The notes under the pieces are model-generated. The model had not been told where the DNA came from and did no database searches. It was given only the letters and a program-made list of their open reading frames with translations. Of a stretch of DNA of 64,000 bases, positions 1 through 9,052 are shown piece after piece. Made by a program: the position numbers and the translations under genes. Each line of letters opens with the position of its first letter. Position 1 is the stretch's first letter. The stretch comes from an uncultured Planctomycetia bacterium (GTDB lineage: Bacteria > Planctomycetota > Phycisphaerae > Phycisphaerales > SM1A02). The stretch is from contig CALMPF010000021.1 in assembly GCA_937871505.1 (NCBI GenBank), positions 1 through 64,000 on the forward strand. The letters are read 5' to 3'.

Positions 1-204
1 AGAACATCCGCTTCCGACCGCCTCGCGACGGACCCAAGGGGCGCTGGAGTGCCAGCAGCCTGTGGCGAAGGTCACTCGGGCTGCGGACGAGCGGACAGGC
101 GAATCTCATCTTCGCCTCCCCGCTCGACCTCGCCTCCAAAGCACTTTCACCGCAGGCTGCTCGTCACGACGTCCGGTCCAGCCGAGGAGCCGCGAGGGTC
201 GGAC
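1..204. other. non-coding edge with copy of dispersed element
   Basis: I see no convincing gene here; the open frames crossing this edge have shadow-like composition. Positions 38-52 carry the sequence GGGGCGCTGGAGTGC. Near-identical sequence recurs in other intergenic stretches (36869-36882, 61029-61043 and, inverted, 63098-63112), so this looks like a partial copy of a dispersed intergenic element. Confidence 0.5.
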
Positions 205-657
205 TCAGATGTCATTCCCGCACTTCGGGCAATAGTCGAAGTCAGGGCTGGCCACGGCGCCGCAGAACGGGCAGTGATCGCCGGGGAACTGCCGCGGGCC
301 AGACGGCTTCGGTTCAGGCTGGGTTGCTCCAGGCGGCCCCGCGCCCTCTTGCGAGCCGTCGCGCGGCGAATGGCGCTGCGCGTGATCGCGCCCCAGCGCC
401 TTCGCGATCGGATCCCGTTCCTCGGCGCCGGCGGTCACGTCGAACACGCTCATCCGGCTTCGACTCGCGGCGTTGTAGAGGTGATACACGGCCACGGCCA
501 CCGCCATGGCGATGAACACGAGTCCGAACAGGGCGAACACCGGCGGCGCTCCGATCGCCAGTGCGGTGCTGGTCCAGAGCACACCGAAGATGGCGCCGGC
601 CGCGGCTCCCGCGCCGCCGAGCAGCGAAGGCCCCCGACCTGGCTTCACGCTGTACAT
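205..657 (-). CDS. small membrane protein with C-terminal zinc ribbon
   Basis: Predicted 150-residue integral membrane protein of unknown function. Two hydrophobic segments lie at about residues 10-32 and 38-61, followed by a charged Pro/Gly-rich linker. The C-terminal zinc ribbon has CPFCG and CPKCG knuckles at about residues 129-147. The start is well supported: a strong GGAGGAG Shine-Dalgarno lies just upstream of the ATG. Membrane proteins with a terminal zinc ribbon occur repeatedly in this window (15665-16381, 35801-36799, 37371-37877), and such families are common in planctomycetes. The next gene upstream on the same strand is der, about 240 bp away, so an operon is uncertain. The function cannot be inferred from sequence. 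Confidence 0.8.
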   Translation of the reverse strand: MYSVKPGRGPSLLGGAGAAAGAIFGVLWTSTALAIGAPPVFALFGLVFIAMAVAVAVYHLYNAASRSRMSVFDVTAGAEERDPIAKALGRDHAQRHSPRDGSQEGAGPPGATQPEPKPSGPRQFPGDHCPFCGAVASPDFDYCPKCGNDI

Positions 658-897
658 TCAGCTCCTCCCATGTGCAGATGCGGTGGCTGTGCGGAGCCTC
701 CGCGACTTAGGGGCGGGCACCATGCCCCTCGTCTCCGCAGACCCCGAAGATGTCGTTCCGCGCGCCGGAGCCTGGTCGGATGCGCGGGCTGGGACCGCCG
801 CCGCGTTCTGCGCAGGCTTCCGCGCTCGATCGTCGACGCGGTCGCCGCGGGGCGTGCCGCAGCGGTCGTTGCGGGCCGGGCGCGGCGCCCGGCTATC

Positions 898-2355
898 TCA
901 CGGACCCCGATCCCCCCGGCGGACGTTGGGGGTGACGTTGCCGGGTGTGTCGACGCCGCCGAGCTCACGGCGCTTGCGCTTGGCGAAGACGAGGCGGATC
1001 GGGACTTCGGAGAAGGGCAGCTCTTCGCGGAGCTGGTTCAGCAGATAGCGCTCGTACTGCCCCTCGAAGAGGCGCGGCTCGTTGACGATCATCACGATCG
1101 TCGGCGGGTGCACGCCGATCTGGCTGACGTAGAGGACCTTCGCCCGCGTGCCCAGCCGCGAGGACGGCCCGCGCTTCTCGAGGATCGCCCGCACCAGCGT
1201 GTTGATGCGGCCGGTCGTCTCGCGGTGTCCGGCCTGGGTGAAGAGGTTCCACGCCATCGCGACGGCCTCCTTCGCGCCGAGCCCCGTCGCAGCGCTGAGG
1301 AACGCGATGGGAGCGAAGGAAAGCCCGGGGAGTTCCTGCGTGATGTAGTCGAGGTACTGCTCCGGCTCGAGCCTGTCGGAGACGAGGTCCCACTTGTTGA
1401 CCGCGACGACGGTGGGCTTGAACTGCTCGAGAAGCTCGTGGGCGAGCTTCTTCTCGACCTGGGTGACCTCCTGCGTGGCGTCGAGGAGGAGCACCGCGAC
1501 GTCGGCGCGGCGGATCGCCCGGAGCATCCGCTGGTGGGCGTACCACTCGATGTCGTCGGCGAAGCTCTTGCGCTTCCGCACCCCTGCGGTGTCGATGACG
1601 GTGAACGCATGTCCCTCCAGCTCGATCCGCACGTCGACGCTGTCGCGCGTCGTTCCGGCGATCTCGGAGACGATCACCCGCGGTTCGCCCGCGAGCATGT
1701 TGACCAAGGTGCTCTTGCCCGCGTTGCGCCGCCCGACGATCGCCAGACGCATCTCCGGATGGGCGGGGCGGGCATCCGCGGCACCGGCGGGCGGCAGGCG
1801 CTGCCAGAGCGCGGCGAGGAGGGTCCGGCGGTGGTGGCCGCTGAGCGCCGAGACCGGCGTCGGCTCTCCAAGGCCGAGCTTCGAGGCCTCGGCCGCGTGC
1901 ATCTCCCAGTGATCGTCATCGACCTTGTTCGCCACCAGCAGCACCCGGTCGACGTGCCCGGCCCGGCGCAGCATCCCGGCGATCGTCTCATCCAGCGCCG
2001 TCAGGCCGCTCTGCGCATCCACGACGAAGAGGATCACGTCCGCGCGCTCGGTCGCCACGCGGATCTGGTGCTCGATGTCCTCCGTCAGGAGGGAGAGGTC
2101 GGCGCCGACGTCGTCGAAGCGGGCTCCCTCGGCGGTGTAGACCCCGTAGCCGCCGGTGTCGACGATCTCGACCAGCCGTCCCTCGGTCGCGTCGTCCTCC
2201 GCGGGTGGATCGATCTCGACGATCGCGTTGACCCGGTCGCGGGTGACCCCGGGCGTCGGGTCGACGATCGAGATCCGCCTCCCCGCGAGCCTGTTCATCA
2301 GGCTGGATTTGCCGACGTTCGGTCGGCCGACGATCGCGACGACGGGGAGGGCCAT
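898..2355 (-). CDS. der: ribosome biogenesis GTPase Der (EngA)
   Basis: Double-Era-like GTPase needed for 50S subunit assembly; 485 residues, the usual size. The first G domain has the P-loop GRPNVGKS at residues 10-17, DTGGYG as G3 and NKVD as G4. The second has GRRNAGKST, DTAGVRKRK and NKWDLV. The C-terminal KH-like domain closes with the family pattern PPTIVMIVN...YERYLLNQLRE...PIRLVFAKRKR. I chose the ATG directly before ALPVVAIVGRPNVG because the family starts there; the frame stays open for 67 more codons upstream, but that stretch is low complexity. The second P-loop reads NAGKST rather than the commoner NVGKS, which is conservative. Identification is certain. Confidence 0.97.
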   Translation of the reverse strand: MALPVVAIVGRPNVGKSSLMNRLAGRRISIVDPTPGVTRDRVNAIVEIDPPAEDDATEGRLVEIVDTGGYGVYTAEGARFDDVGADLSLLTEDIEHQIRVATERADVILFVVDAQSGLTALDETIAGMLRRAGHVDRVLLVANKVDDDHWEMHAAEASKLGLGEPTPVSALSGHHRRTLLAALWQRLPPAGAADARPAHPEMRLAIVGRRNAGKSTLVNMLAGEPRVIVSEIAGTTRDSVDVRIELEGHAFTVIDTAGVRKRKSFADDIEWYAHQRMLRAIRRADVAVLLLDATQEVTQVEKKLAHELLEQFKPTVVAVNKWDLVSDRLEPEQYLDYITQELPGLSFAPIAFLSAATGLGAKEAVAMAWNLFTQAGHRETTGRINTLVRAILEKRGPSSRLGTRAKVLYVSQIGVHPPTIVMIVNEPRLFEGQYERYLLNQLREELPFSEVPIRLVFAKRKRRELGGVDTPGNVTPNVRRGDRGP

Positions 2356-2562
2356 GAGAGCGATGGTACGGACGCCGAGGCGCCGGTCGTTCCGGCCGCT
2401 GCGCAAGTCCGCCTCGGGACGCGCGAACGACAGCGCCGGCGGCACCGCATGTCGTGCGGCGCCGCCGGCGTCGAGGGATGCTGCTCGAGCTTCTCCAGCC
2501 GTCGTTCGAGCGGATGTCCGCTGTGTCGTCGGCGGTCCGCCAGAGACGAAGACCACCGGCCG

Positions 2563-3669
2563 CTACGGGCAGTTGCCCCACGAGCCGAGGAGGATGCCGC
2601 TGTCCACCCCGTCGACCTTTCCGTCGCCGTTGAGATCCGCGGGGCAGGGGTTGATCGGGTCCTTCGACGAATGATGCTGGATGATCTGCCACGGGAGATT
2701 CTGTGGATTCCAGCACCCCGGGTTCGATTCCTTGAAGACGAATGTGAATCGCGCCTTGATGCTCCGGGCCACGGGCAGCGCGACGCCGGCGGCATCGGCA
2801 GTGACCGTGAACGTGTAGAGCCCATTCACGGACACCATGTCGCCCGCGCCACTCATGACGACGTCGGTCTTTGCGGGGTTGATCGCCAGCATCTTCGGCT
2901 TCTGGACAAGGAACTTGTTCTGGAAGTAGCTCCTGATCGTCGGGGAGTCGCCTGGAGGAACGGCGGTGTTGTAGTAGAGGTAGTACGTCCCGACGGTCGG
3001 CAAAAGCGTCGCGTGATGGAAGTAGTGCTCGGTCATCCGTTGCGCATGCGCGGCAAGTCCTCCCGCGGGATTGTTCAACTCAGCTCCCCACGCGGCGATC
3101 CGGTTCAGGACCTTGAGCTTCCACGCGACTGTCTCCGGCTCTGCCATCCAGACGACGAACTCTCCGATCGGCGTTCCGAAGACGTCGGTGACCTTGCCCG
3201 TGCCGTCCACGAACCCGACCTCGTCGACCCCGCTGAAGAGCGTCGCTGACGCGAAGCTCGCGCCGGCCGGCGCCGTGAACCCCATCAGGATCGCGTCCCC
3301 TGCCTCAGGCGGGATCGCTGGCATCCCCTCGATCACGTAGCCGTCCGGCATGGCGTTGAAGTCGCCCTGGAGGATGAAGTCCTCGAGCTTCACGAGCGCC
3401 CCCGGGGGCGCGCCGCCCAGTCCATTGAGGGACACCTCGATCTTGTCGAACACTGGCCCGTGCACAAACGTCATGCTGTGCAGCCAGTCGGCCGCCGACG
3501 CGACTGCGGTGAGCAGCGCCGCGGCGATCGCCCCGAGCAGCCACGCTCCTGGCCGCGCTCGGGCGCTCGTTCCGGTCCGGGGTGGTCGAGCGGACGCGCC
3601 GCAAGCCGCAGCGGCGGTCGCGATGGGGACCTCTGCTCGGACGGGGGCGGAAGTCGTTGGGGTCGGCAT
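2563..3669 (-). CDS. secreted protein with dockerin-like C-terminal tail
   Basis: Predicted 368-residue exported protein. A long Ala-rich N-region is followed by a hydrophobic segment (about residues 42-60) ending AVASA/AD, a plausible signal peptidase I site. The body is Gly/Pro-rich and resembles no enzyme I recognise; it includes phrases such as GDAILMGFTAP and a His/Tyr-rich HYFHHATLL region. The last ~27 residues are a single dockerin-like motif, PADLNGDGKVDGVDSGILLG, followed by SWGNCP. The start ATG has GAAGGAG upstream at good spacing. Three other exported proteins here share the tail (4512-5690, 6185-7861, 49519-51477), which suggests common sorting or anchoring. The substrate or role is unknown. 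Confidence 0.85.
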   Translation of the reverse strand: MPTPTTSAPVRAEVPIATAAAACGASARPPRTGTSARARPGAWLLGAIAAALLTAVASAADWLHSMTFVHGPVFDKIEVSLNGLGGAPPGALVKLEDFILQGDFNAMPDGYVIEGMPAIPPEAGDAILMGFTAPAGASFASATLFSGVDEVGFVDGTGKVTDVFGTPIGEFVVWMAEPETVAWKLKVLNRIAAWGAELNNPAGGLAAHAQRMTEHYFHHATLLPTVGTYYLYYNTAVPPGDSPTIRSYFQNKFLVQKPKMLAINPAKTDVVMSGAGDMVSVNGLYTFTVTADAAGVALPVARSIKARFTFVFKESNPGCWNPQNLPWQIIQHHSSKDPINPCPADLNGDGKVDGVDSGILLGSWGNCP

Positions 3670-3900
3670 GATGCGCTCCTTCGTGGCCGCTCCCCGGCCT
3701 CCGGGTCGCGGCGTGGGTGATGGGGCCTTCGGTCCTCCCTCGCGACGCACGAGGCGATTGCTCTGCCCGAAGGCCGCGACGGTGCCATACCGCCTCCGCG
3801 GTGCGGCGTCGTCGATGCCTCCCAGTAGGGAGCCCGCCCGCGGGCCTGACACGGAAACGCCTGGATCGCCGGAACTGTCCGCTTCCGCTTTGGCTCCCCC

Positions 3901-3970
3901 GCGCCGCGCGGCATCTGCTGCGGTCGCCCGAAGCGGCACTTTGCGGCTCCGAAGCTCGCGTCCCCCAAAG
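3901..3970 (-). repeat. dispersed intergenic element, copy A
   Basis: About 60-70 bp that align well with 63108-63177 in the same orientation: CTGCTGCG, TCGCCC, AAGCGGC, CGAAGCTCGC and TCCCC blocks occur in the same order and spacing. Both copies lie outside genes. Read on the minus strand, the core is GAGCTTCGxxGCC followed by GCCGCTT and CGCAGCAG. A related half is seen at 36849-36882. Confidence 0.6.
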
Positions 3971-4250
3971 ATCCACCGCGTTCTCCGCGTGATGCCCCGC
4001 AGCCGGGGCGTCGGCGCCTCGCCCGCGACTCCTCTCCTCGTGACGCGCCCACGCCGGTCGGTCTCGCGACGAAGCCACGCGGCGCCGTCGTCCGAGGCAC
4101 CCGCAGCGCCTCCCTGAACCTCGGTGCGTCGATCCCCCGCCCGGCATGCCGAGCCCCGGTGCGCGAATGTCCACTGCCGTTCGTCCCACTGCCCTGGGCC
4201 CCGTCGCACGGAGTCGGGAGCAGAACTGGAGAATCGACGAATGCGGAATC

Positions 4251-4279
4251 CGGGGCGTCCGTCAGAGACGGACGCCCCG
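4251..4279. other. perfect 13-bp hairpin
   Basis: CGGGGCGTCCGTC, a 3-nt loop (AGA), then its exact reverse complement. It lies about 230 bp downstream of the secreted-protein gene 4512-5690 on the minus strand. There is no T-tract on either side, so it is not a classical intrinsic terminator; it could stabilise an mRNA 3' end. Confidence 0.7.
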
Positions 4280-4368
4280 GCGCGTGTGAGCGGTCGATCT
4301 GCACGCTCCCGCAGGGGAAGGAGCGGCCGACGACGGCCCATCGTGTGGCTCTCTGCCGAAGCGTCTCG

Positions 4369-4388
4369 CCGCGGTCGATCGACCGCGG
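4369..4388. other. 20-bp perfect palindrome
   Basis: CCGCGGTCGATCGACCGCGG reads identically on both strands and lies immediately beside the 4388-4423 hairpin, downstream of the minus-strand gene ending at 4512. It could be part of a multi-hairpin 3' structure or a protein-binding site. Confidence 0.6.
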
Positions 4389-4423
4389 TCGCCGCCGACC
4401 GTCCCTGCTCGGTCGGCGGCGAC
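4388..4423. other. perfect 14-bp stem-loop
   Basis: GTCGCCGCCGACCG, an 8-nt loop, then the exact reverse complement CGGTCGGCGGCGAC. It is the closest of three hairpins downstream of the minus-strand gene 4512-5690. No poly-T follows, so Rho-independent termination is not shown. Confidence 0.65.
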
Positions 4424-4511
4424 GCTGGGTTCCACGACGGAACTCCGAGCGGTCGGCGCAGGCGTTCGCCTGCCCGTTCGACCCCGCGCAGAAGCCCGTC
4501 CCTGCTCCGGG

Positions 4512-5690
4512 CTACCGCGGGCACGTTCCCCAGAGGCCCAGGAGGATGCCGAGATCGGCCCCGTCGACGATGCCGTCGCGGTTGAGGTCGGCCGCCACGC
4601 CGCTGCGTCCCCAGGCGCCAAGGAGAATGCCGAGGTCCGCGCCGTCGACGACGCCGTCCATGTTCAGGTCGCCGAGGCACGTCGTCGGCTCGACGCAGCG
4701 CGAGCCGGCGCAGGAGATCGAGAGCGTTCCGCTCCCCTCCTCGTTGAAGCCGCCGACCCGGATCGAGTAGGTGACGCCGCAGACGGCGTCGAAGGAGACG
4801 GCGCTCGTCAAGCCGCAGCCGGGCGCGTCGTCATTGCACGCAACGAGCGTGAGATCGTTGCAGGGCCCGGTGTACACCGCGAGGATGGTGTCGAAGTTGG
4901 CCGCATTGCAGAGGCTCGCCGTCGCCACCCCGTCGCAGTCGGCGACGTAGGAGAACCAGACGTCGAAGATGACCGCAGGCGGGATGATGCCGACGCAGCT
5001 CGGCGGGAAGCCCGGGAGATCATCGGTCGCGCCGGCGGTGGTGAACTCGAAGGAGCCCTGTCCGACGGAGGCCGCATCGGCACAGGTGTCGTGCGGGTTG
5101 GGTCCCGAGCCGAGCTGAAGGAGCGCCGCCTCGATGATCGCCACGGCGTCCTGAAGGGCCGAGATCACTCCGTTCTTGATCTCATTGAACTGCGCGGGCG
5201 GCAGCAGGATGTTCAGCAGGAGCTGAACCTGCGTCGCGGCGAAGTTGAGGAGCGTCTCGACCTCGGTCAGCTTGAGGATGATCCGGATCACCGCCTCGAG
5301 CGTCGGACAGCCCTGCCCCGAAAGCTGGAGCAGCTCGAGCGTCAGGATCGAATCGGTGATGAGCAGCGTCGCCGAGGTGATCGCCGTCGTCGAGGTCGTC
5401 ACCGCGAGGGTGATCTGGGCGAGGTTGGGGTTGGGCGGGAGCGCCTGGAGGGCGTCGAGCGCGGTATTGACGGCGCCCAGGGCGGCGTTGAGGTCCGCCT
5501 CGACGACGGCGCAGGCGAGCGGCCCACCTCCGGGAGCCGAGAGCGCGGCCGCCGCGATCGGCGCAGCGGGCGGCAGCGACGCCTGCGCGGGCCGGGGGGC
5601 CAGTGCGAGCGCGACGATGCCTCCGGCGGCGGCCACCAGGGCGAGGGTGCGGGCAGCGAGAAGACCACGGAGATTCGCTTGCAACGACAT
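4512..5690 (-). CDS. secreted protein with paired dockerin-like repeats
   Basis: 392-residue exported protein. The start ATG has AAAGGAG upstream and opens a clear signal peptide (basic n-region, long Ala/Leu core, cleavage near AQAS, about residue 38). Residues ~50-220 form an Ala/Leu/Thr-rich helical stretch. The following region ([44 protein letters not shown]) is a pre-peptidase-C-like beta-domain familiar from planctomycete extracellular proteins. The C-terminus carries two dockerin-like units ([38 protein letters not shown]). No catalytic motif is visible. It is divergent from the subtilase gene at 6185 across a 494-bp gap. Confidence 0.88.
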   Translation of the reverse strand: MSLQANLRGLLAARTLALVAAAGGIVALALAPRPAQASLPPAAPIAAAALSAPGGGPLACAVVEADLNAALGAVNTALDALQALPPNPNLAQITLAVTTSTTAITSATLLITDSILTLELLQLSGQGCPTLEAVIRIILKLTEVETLLNFAATQVQLLLNILLPPAQFNEIKNGVISALQDAVAIIEAALLQLGSGPNPHDTCADAASVGQGSFEFTTAGATDDLPGFPPSCVGIIPPAVIFDVWFSYVADCDGVATASLCNAANFDTILAVYTGPCNDLTLVACNDDAPGCGLTSAVSFDAVCGVTYSIRVGGFNEEGSGTLSISCAGSRCVEPTTCLGDLNMDGVVDGADLGILLGAWGRSGVAADLNRDGIVDGADLGILLGLWGTCPR

Positions 5691-6184
5691 TGCAGCAGCT
5701 CCTTTCGTGGAGCCGTCGTCGCGTGTGCTGTGACCCCACCGGCAGAATCCGCTTCTGGCGCTCCCTGCGCCATTGGCACGGGCGCCTCCAACGCCCGCGA
5801 CGCGTGCCGCGCACGTCCCTTGATCACGTGCGCGCAGCGCCTTCTGGCCGGTGACGACCACCTCCACATCCCGTCTGGTGGTCCACACAACCACCAAGGT
5901 TGGCGTTCCGGCGCGTCGTGGCGGGTTGCCCGGCGCGGCGGGACGCCTGAGAGAAGATCCACGGATCGAATCGACGGGGGTGCGTCAACAGGCTCCAGCA
6001 CTCCGGCGCCGCACGCCGCGCGCGGGCGGATCGCGCAAACTTGGAGAATTTCTGCCCGATCTCGGCCGCCTCCCGGTACGGTGCCCGGCCCGTCGACTCG
6101 GGCGGCTCAGCCGCCAAGAGCGGGCGTCGCCAGAGGCGGCGCTCTCGGAGCCACTGCCGTCACAGTCAATCAGGAGTCCCGATC
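5691..6184. promoter_or_regulatory. divergent intergenic region between two exported-protein genes
   Basis: This 494-bp gap separates two divergently transcribed genes for dockerin-tail proteins, so it should contain both promoters. I cannot assign -35/-10 boxes with confidence. A small inverted repeat (TGGTGGT, 7-nt loop, ACCACCA) sits at 5876-5896. No gene is credible here. Confidence 0.45.
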
Positions 6185-7861
6185 ATGATCCGAACCAGCC
6201 CTGTCCATCCGTCGGCGCCCCGTCCCTCAAGTCAGGTCGCCATCGCCTCGGCGCTCACCGTGACGTTGGGGGCGGCGCTCGCGCTCGCGGCCTTTGGCAC
6301 GCGCGCAGCCTCGGGCGCCGACGCTCTCGCCGGGCCGCCAGGCCGCGACATCCTCGCACTGGCCGGGAGCGGCGAGTTTCACCGCTATCGCGGACCGGTG
6401 GATGCGCTGGATGTCGTGGGCGGATTCGCCTCGGAGTTCGTGGTGATCCGGACGACGCCCGGCGCCGTGCCGCAGCGCGGCGAGGCGGGGTGGACGTTTG
6501 TCGCGGGGACCGGAGCTGACGGAGGCGCGACGATCGACGGGCGCGCGGACCTGCTCGCCGGCCTGCTCGCCGCCGCGGATCTCGACGGGGCGATCGCGCC
6601 CGCCATCGTGCCGGCGCCCGCCAACGCGGCGCTGGCGGAGAGGTTCGGGCTCGATCGCTCGTGGCTCGTCCAGCTCCGTCCCGGACGCGACCCGCGCGAC
6701 GTCGTCGCGGCCCTCGGAGGGTTCGGCGCTCCCGTCGAGGCGGCGGAGCTCCTCGGCATCGGCGGCCTTCTCGGGACGTTTCCCGACGATCCCTCCTTCG
6801 GCAATCAGTACGGTCTGCACAACACCGGACAGGTGATCCAGGGGCAGGCGGGCCTGCCCGGCGCCGACATGAACCTCCCCGCTGCGTGGTCGCTCGAGAC
6901 TGGCAGCAGCGACCTCATCATCGCGATCATCGACACCGGCGTCAGCGCGAGCCATCCCGATCTCGTGCCCAAGCTCGTTCCCGGGTGGAACACCGTCTCC
7001 AACAACTCGAACAGCGATGACAGCGTCCTGATCTCGCACGGATCGCACTGTGCGGGCATCGCCGCCGCGGCGAGCGACAACGGCATCGGCATCGCGGGCG
7101 TCGCGTGGGGCTCGCGGATCATGCCGGTGAAGGTCCTCAACTTCATCGGCGGAGGCACCGAGGCAGGGATCGCCAACGGCATCATCTGGGCTGCGGACAA
7201 CGGCGCGAACATCGGCTCGATGTCGCTTGGCTTCCCCGGCGCGACGTCCCTGCTCGAGAACGCATGCGGCTACGCCGACGCCGCCGGGATGCTCCTGCTC
7301 GCGGCGACCGGCAACACGGCAGGGGCCGCGATCTCGGCGCCGGCGCGCTACGCGACGGTGGTCGCCGTCGGCGCCACCGACAACACCGACACGATCGCCT
7401 CCTTCACGACGACAGGGCCGGAGATGAGCGTCACCGCCCCCGGCGTCAACGTCTACTCCTGCTGGGACACGCTCTTCTCTCCCAACACCTATTCGTGGCA
7501 GTCGGGGACCAGCATGGCCTGCCCCCATGCGGCGGGCGTCGCCGCGCTGGTCTGGTCGGCGAACCCTGCGCTGACGCGGCACGCCGTGCGCGAGATTCTC
7601 GAGTCGACCGCGAAGGACCTCGGACAGCCCGGCTGGGATCCCACGTATGGGCATGGGCGCGTCGATGCCCACGCCGCGGTCCTCGAGGCGCTGGCGCGGC
7701 GGTGCGGTGCGGGCGACCTCGACTGCGACGGCAGCGTCGGGCCCGCCGACCTCGGCCTCCTCCTCGCCTCGTGGGGCACGGCGGGGCCGGGTGACCTCAA
7801 CGGCGACGGCGCCGTCGACGAGAGCGACGTCGCGATCCTGCTCTCGCTCTGGTCGTCGTGA
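6185..7861 (+). CDS. secreted subtilisin-like serine protease (S8) with dockerin-like tail
   Basis: 558-residue extracellular protease. The ATG has an AGGAG ribosome-binding site and is followed by a signal peptide (hydrophobic about residues 18-43). A pro-region (about 45-200) precedes the S8 domain. The catalytic triad is visible: Asp250 in IIDTGVSASHPD, His285 in SHGSHCAG and Ser443 in SGTSMACPHAAG, with the oxyanion Asn377 in AATGN. The usual HGTHVAG is HGSHCAG here, a mild variation. Residues 509-558 are two dockerin-like repeats (GDLDCDGSVGPADLGLLLA; GDLNGDGAVDESDVAILL). It probably degrades external protein; the tail suggests surface retention or complex assembly. Confidence 0.95.
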   Translation: MIRTSPVHPSAPRPSSQVAIASALTVTLGAALALAAFGTRAASGADALAGPPGRDILALAGSGEFHRYRGPVDALDVVGGFASEFVVIRTTPGAVPQRGEAGWTFVAGTGADGGATIDGRADLLAGLLAAADLDGAIAPAIVPAPANAALAERFGLDRSWLVQLRPGRDPRDVVAALGGFGAPVEAAELLGIGGLLGTFPDDPSFGNQYGLHNTGQVIQGQAGLPGADMNLPAAWSLETGSSDLIIAIIDTGVSASHPDLVPKLVPGWNTVSNNSNSDDSVLISHGSHCAGIAAAASDNGIGIAGVAWGSRIMPVKVLNFIGGGTEAGIANGIIWAADNGANIGSMSLGFPGATSLLENACGYADAAGMLLLAATGNTAGAAISAPARYATVVAVGATDNTDTIASFTTTGPEMSVTAPGVNVYSCWDTLFSPNTYSWQSGTSMACPHAAGVAALVWSANPALTRHAVREILESTAKDLGQPGWDPTYGHGRVDAHAAVLEALARRCGAGDLDCDGSVGPADLGLLLASWGTAGPGDLNGDGAVDESDVAILLSLWSS

Positions 7862-7900
7862 GACGGCGCGCTCCTGCCGAGTCCTCCGCGCCCAGCCCCC

Positions 7901-8893
7901 TCAGGGCGCAGCCTTCGCGGCGCTTCGGCGAGGACCGCGCCACGAGAGCGCGGCCTTCCGCCAGAACGGACCGAGGATGTTCGGGGCGCTCAGCTCCGGC
8001 CACGGAATCGGCGGCCGCTCGCCGATGGGCACGAGCGCCCGAAGCAGGATCCCGACGAAGCGCACTCCAGCCAGCGTCCGCGCCGCGAAGCTCTTCTGCT
8101 CGCGGCCCGCGGTGCAGCGGACGAGGATGATCGTCAGGTCGTCGTCAAGGGGCCGCGCTGCGTCCCCTGCGGCGATCGCCTCGAGGATCGCATCGACGAT
8201 CCGTTCGTCGGAGACCGCGCCGAGCCCCGCGACGATGCGCAGGAGTCCCTCCTCACCGAGCATCGCGCCGTCGCCGCCGCACGACTCGATCACGGCGTCG
8301 GTGTAGGCGAGCACGAGATCGCCGCGCTCGAGTTGCAGGCCGAACTCCTCGTAGCGGGTCGGTGCGAGGACGCCCAGCGGGAGGTTCGCGATTCCCTCGG
8401 TCGGCTTCTCGGCGCGAAGCGGCGACCACGCGCCGGTCGCGGTGCGGCGCAGGAGCGGCCGCGGGTGACCCGCGTTGCAGAGATCGAGTCGGCGGTTCGG
8501 CGAGAAGTAGGTCATCGCCACCGATGTGGCGAAGCGGCCCGACTCAGAGCGGGCGAGATCCTGATTGAGCTCCTGAACGAAGCGAGTCTGGTCCAGGTGG
8601 TTGACGAACCGGGCCATCAGCCGCCGAAGTCCGCGGGCGAAGCTCGCGACCTCGGAGCCGTGTCCGCTCACGTCGGCGAGGACGAGGCGCGAGATCCGGC
8701 CCGTCCCGCAGGACGAGAGGGAGTGGACGTCGCCACCCTGTTCCTGGCCGCCGAAGGGCTGCGAGTGGACCCACACCTCAAGGCCCGGTAGCCGCAGGCG
8801 CTCGTGCGCCGCGCGGTTGCCGCCGCGGATCTCCATGCAGCCGAGCGAGCGCTCCGGCACGGGCGGGAGGGTGATGACGCTGGCCGATGGCAT
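7901..8893 (-). CDS. PP2C/SpoIIE-type serine phosphatase
   Basis: 330-residue cytoplasmic protein with the SpoIIE-type metal-dependent phosphatase fold. Metal-ligand motifs are in order: GGDVHS (residues 53-58), LADVSGHGSEVA (about 72-83), CNAGHPRPLL (about 137), LVLAYTDAVIES and DDDLTIILV. These proteins usually dephosphorylate anti-sigma-factor antagonists or act as response-regulator outputs. No receiver, PAS or GAF domain is attached, and no partner kinase or antagonist gene is adjacent. The ATG has GGAG at 8 nt spacing. The last ~60 residues are an extra Arg/Pro-rich extension beyond the phosphatase domain. The stop is 39 bp from the convergent subtilase stop. Confidence 0.9.
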   Translation of the reverse strand: MPSASVITLPPVPERSLGCMEIRGGNRAAHERLRLPGLEVWVHSQPFGGQEQGGDVHSLSSCGTGRISRLVLADVSGHGSEVASFARGLRRLMARFVNHLDQTRFVQELNQDLARSESGRFATSVAMTYFSPNRRLDLCNAGHPRPLLRRTATGAWSPLRAEKPTEGIANLPLGVLAPTRYEEFGLQLERGDLVLAYTDAVIESCGGDGAMLGEEGLLRIVAGLGAVSDERIVDAILEAIAAGDAARPLDDDLTIILVRCTAGREQKSFAARTLAGVRFVGILLRALVPIGERPPIPWPELSAPNILGPFWRKAALSWRGPRRSAAKAAP

Positions 8894-9052
8894 CCGTTGA
8901 ACTCCGTCGGACTGGAACTCCGCGGGGGTGGACCGCGGAAGCGGAACTCCGCAGGATCGATGGAACTGGATTCGGGGCGCTGTCGAGCGGCGGTTCCGCG
9001 CCCGAGGCGCACGCGGCTCCGCGCACGGTGCAGAAGCGGTAGCCTTCCCTCG

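Larger units (their letters stand above)
3670..4511. other. long intergenic region with hairpins and a dispersed element
   Basis: This 840-bp stretch lies between two minus-strand secreted-protein genes and has no credible gene. It holds three strong inverted repeats (listed separately) and a copy of a dispersed element at 3901-3970. The rest is GC-rich sequence with no motif I recognise. Confidence 0.6.

Noticed and set aside
2690-2760. Possible tRNA T-arm (GGTTCGATTCC)
   Set aside because: It lies inside the coding sequence of a secreted protein and no acceptor, D or anticodon arm pairs around it.
49-3249. Very long plus-strand open frame antisense to der and the first secreted-protein gene
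   Set aside because: The translation is Arg/Asp/Val-rich and low complexity; the opposite strand encodes a clear Der GTPase. Long antisense frames are expected at this GC content.
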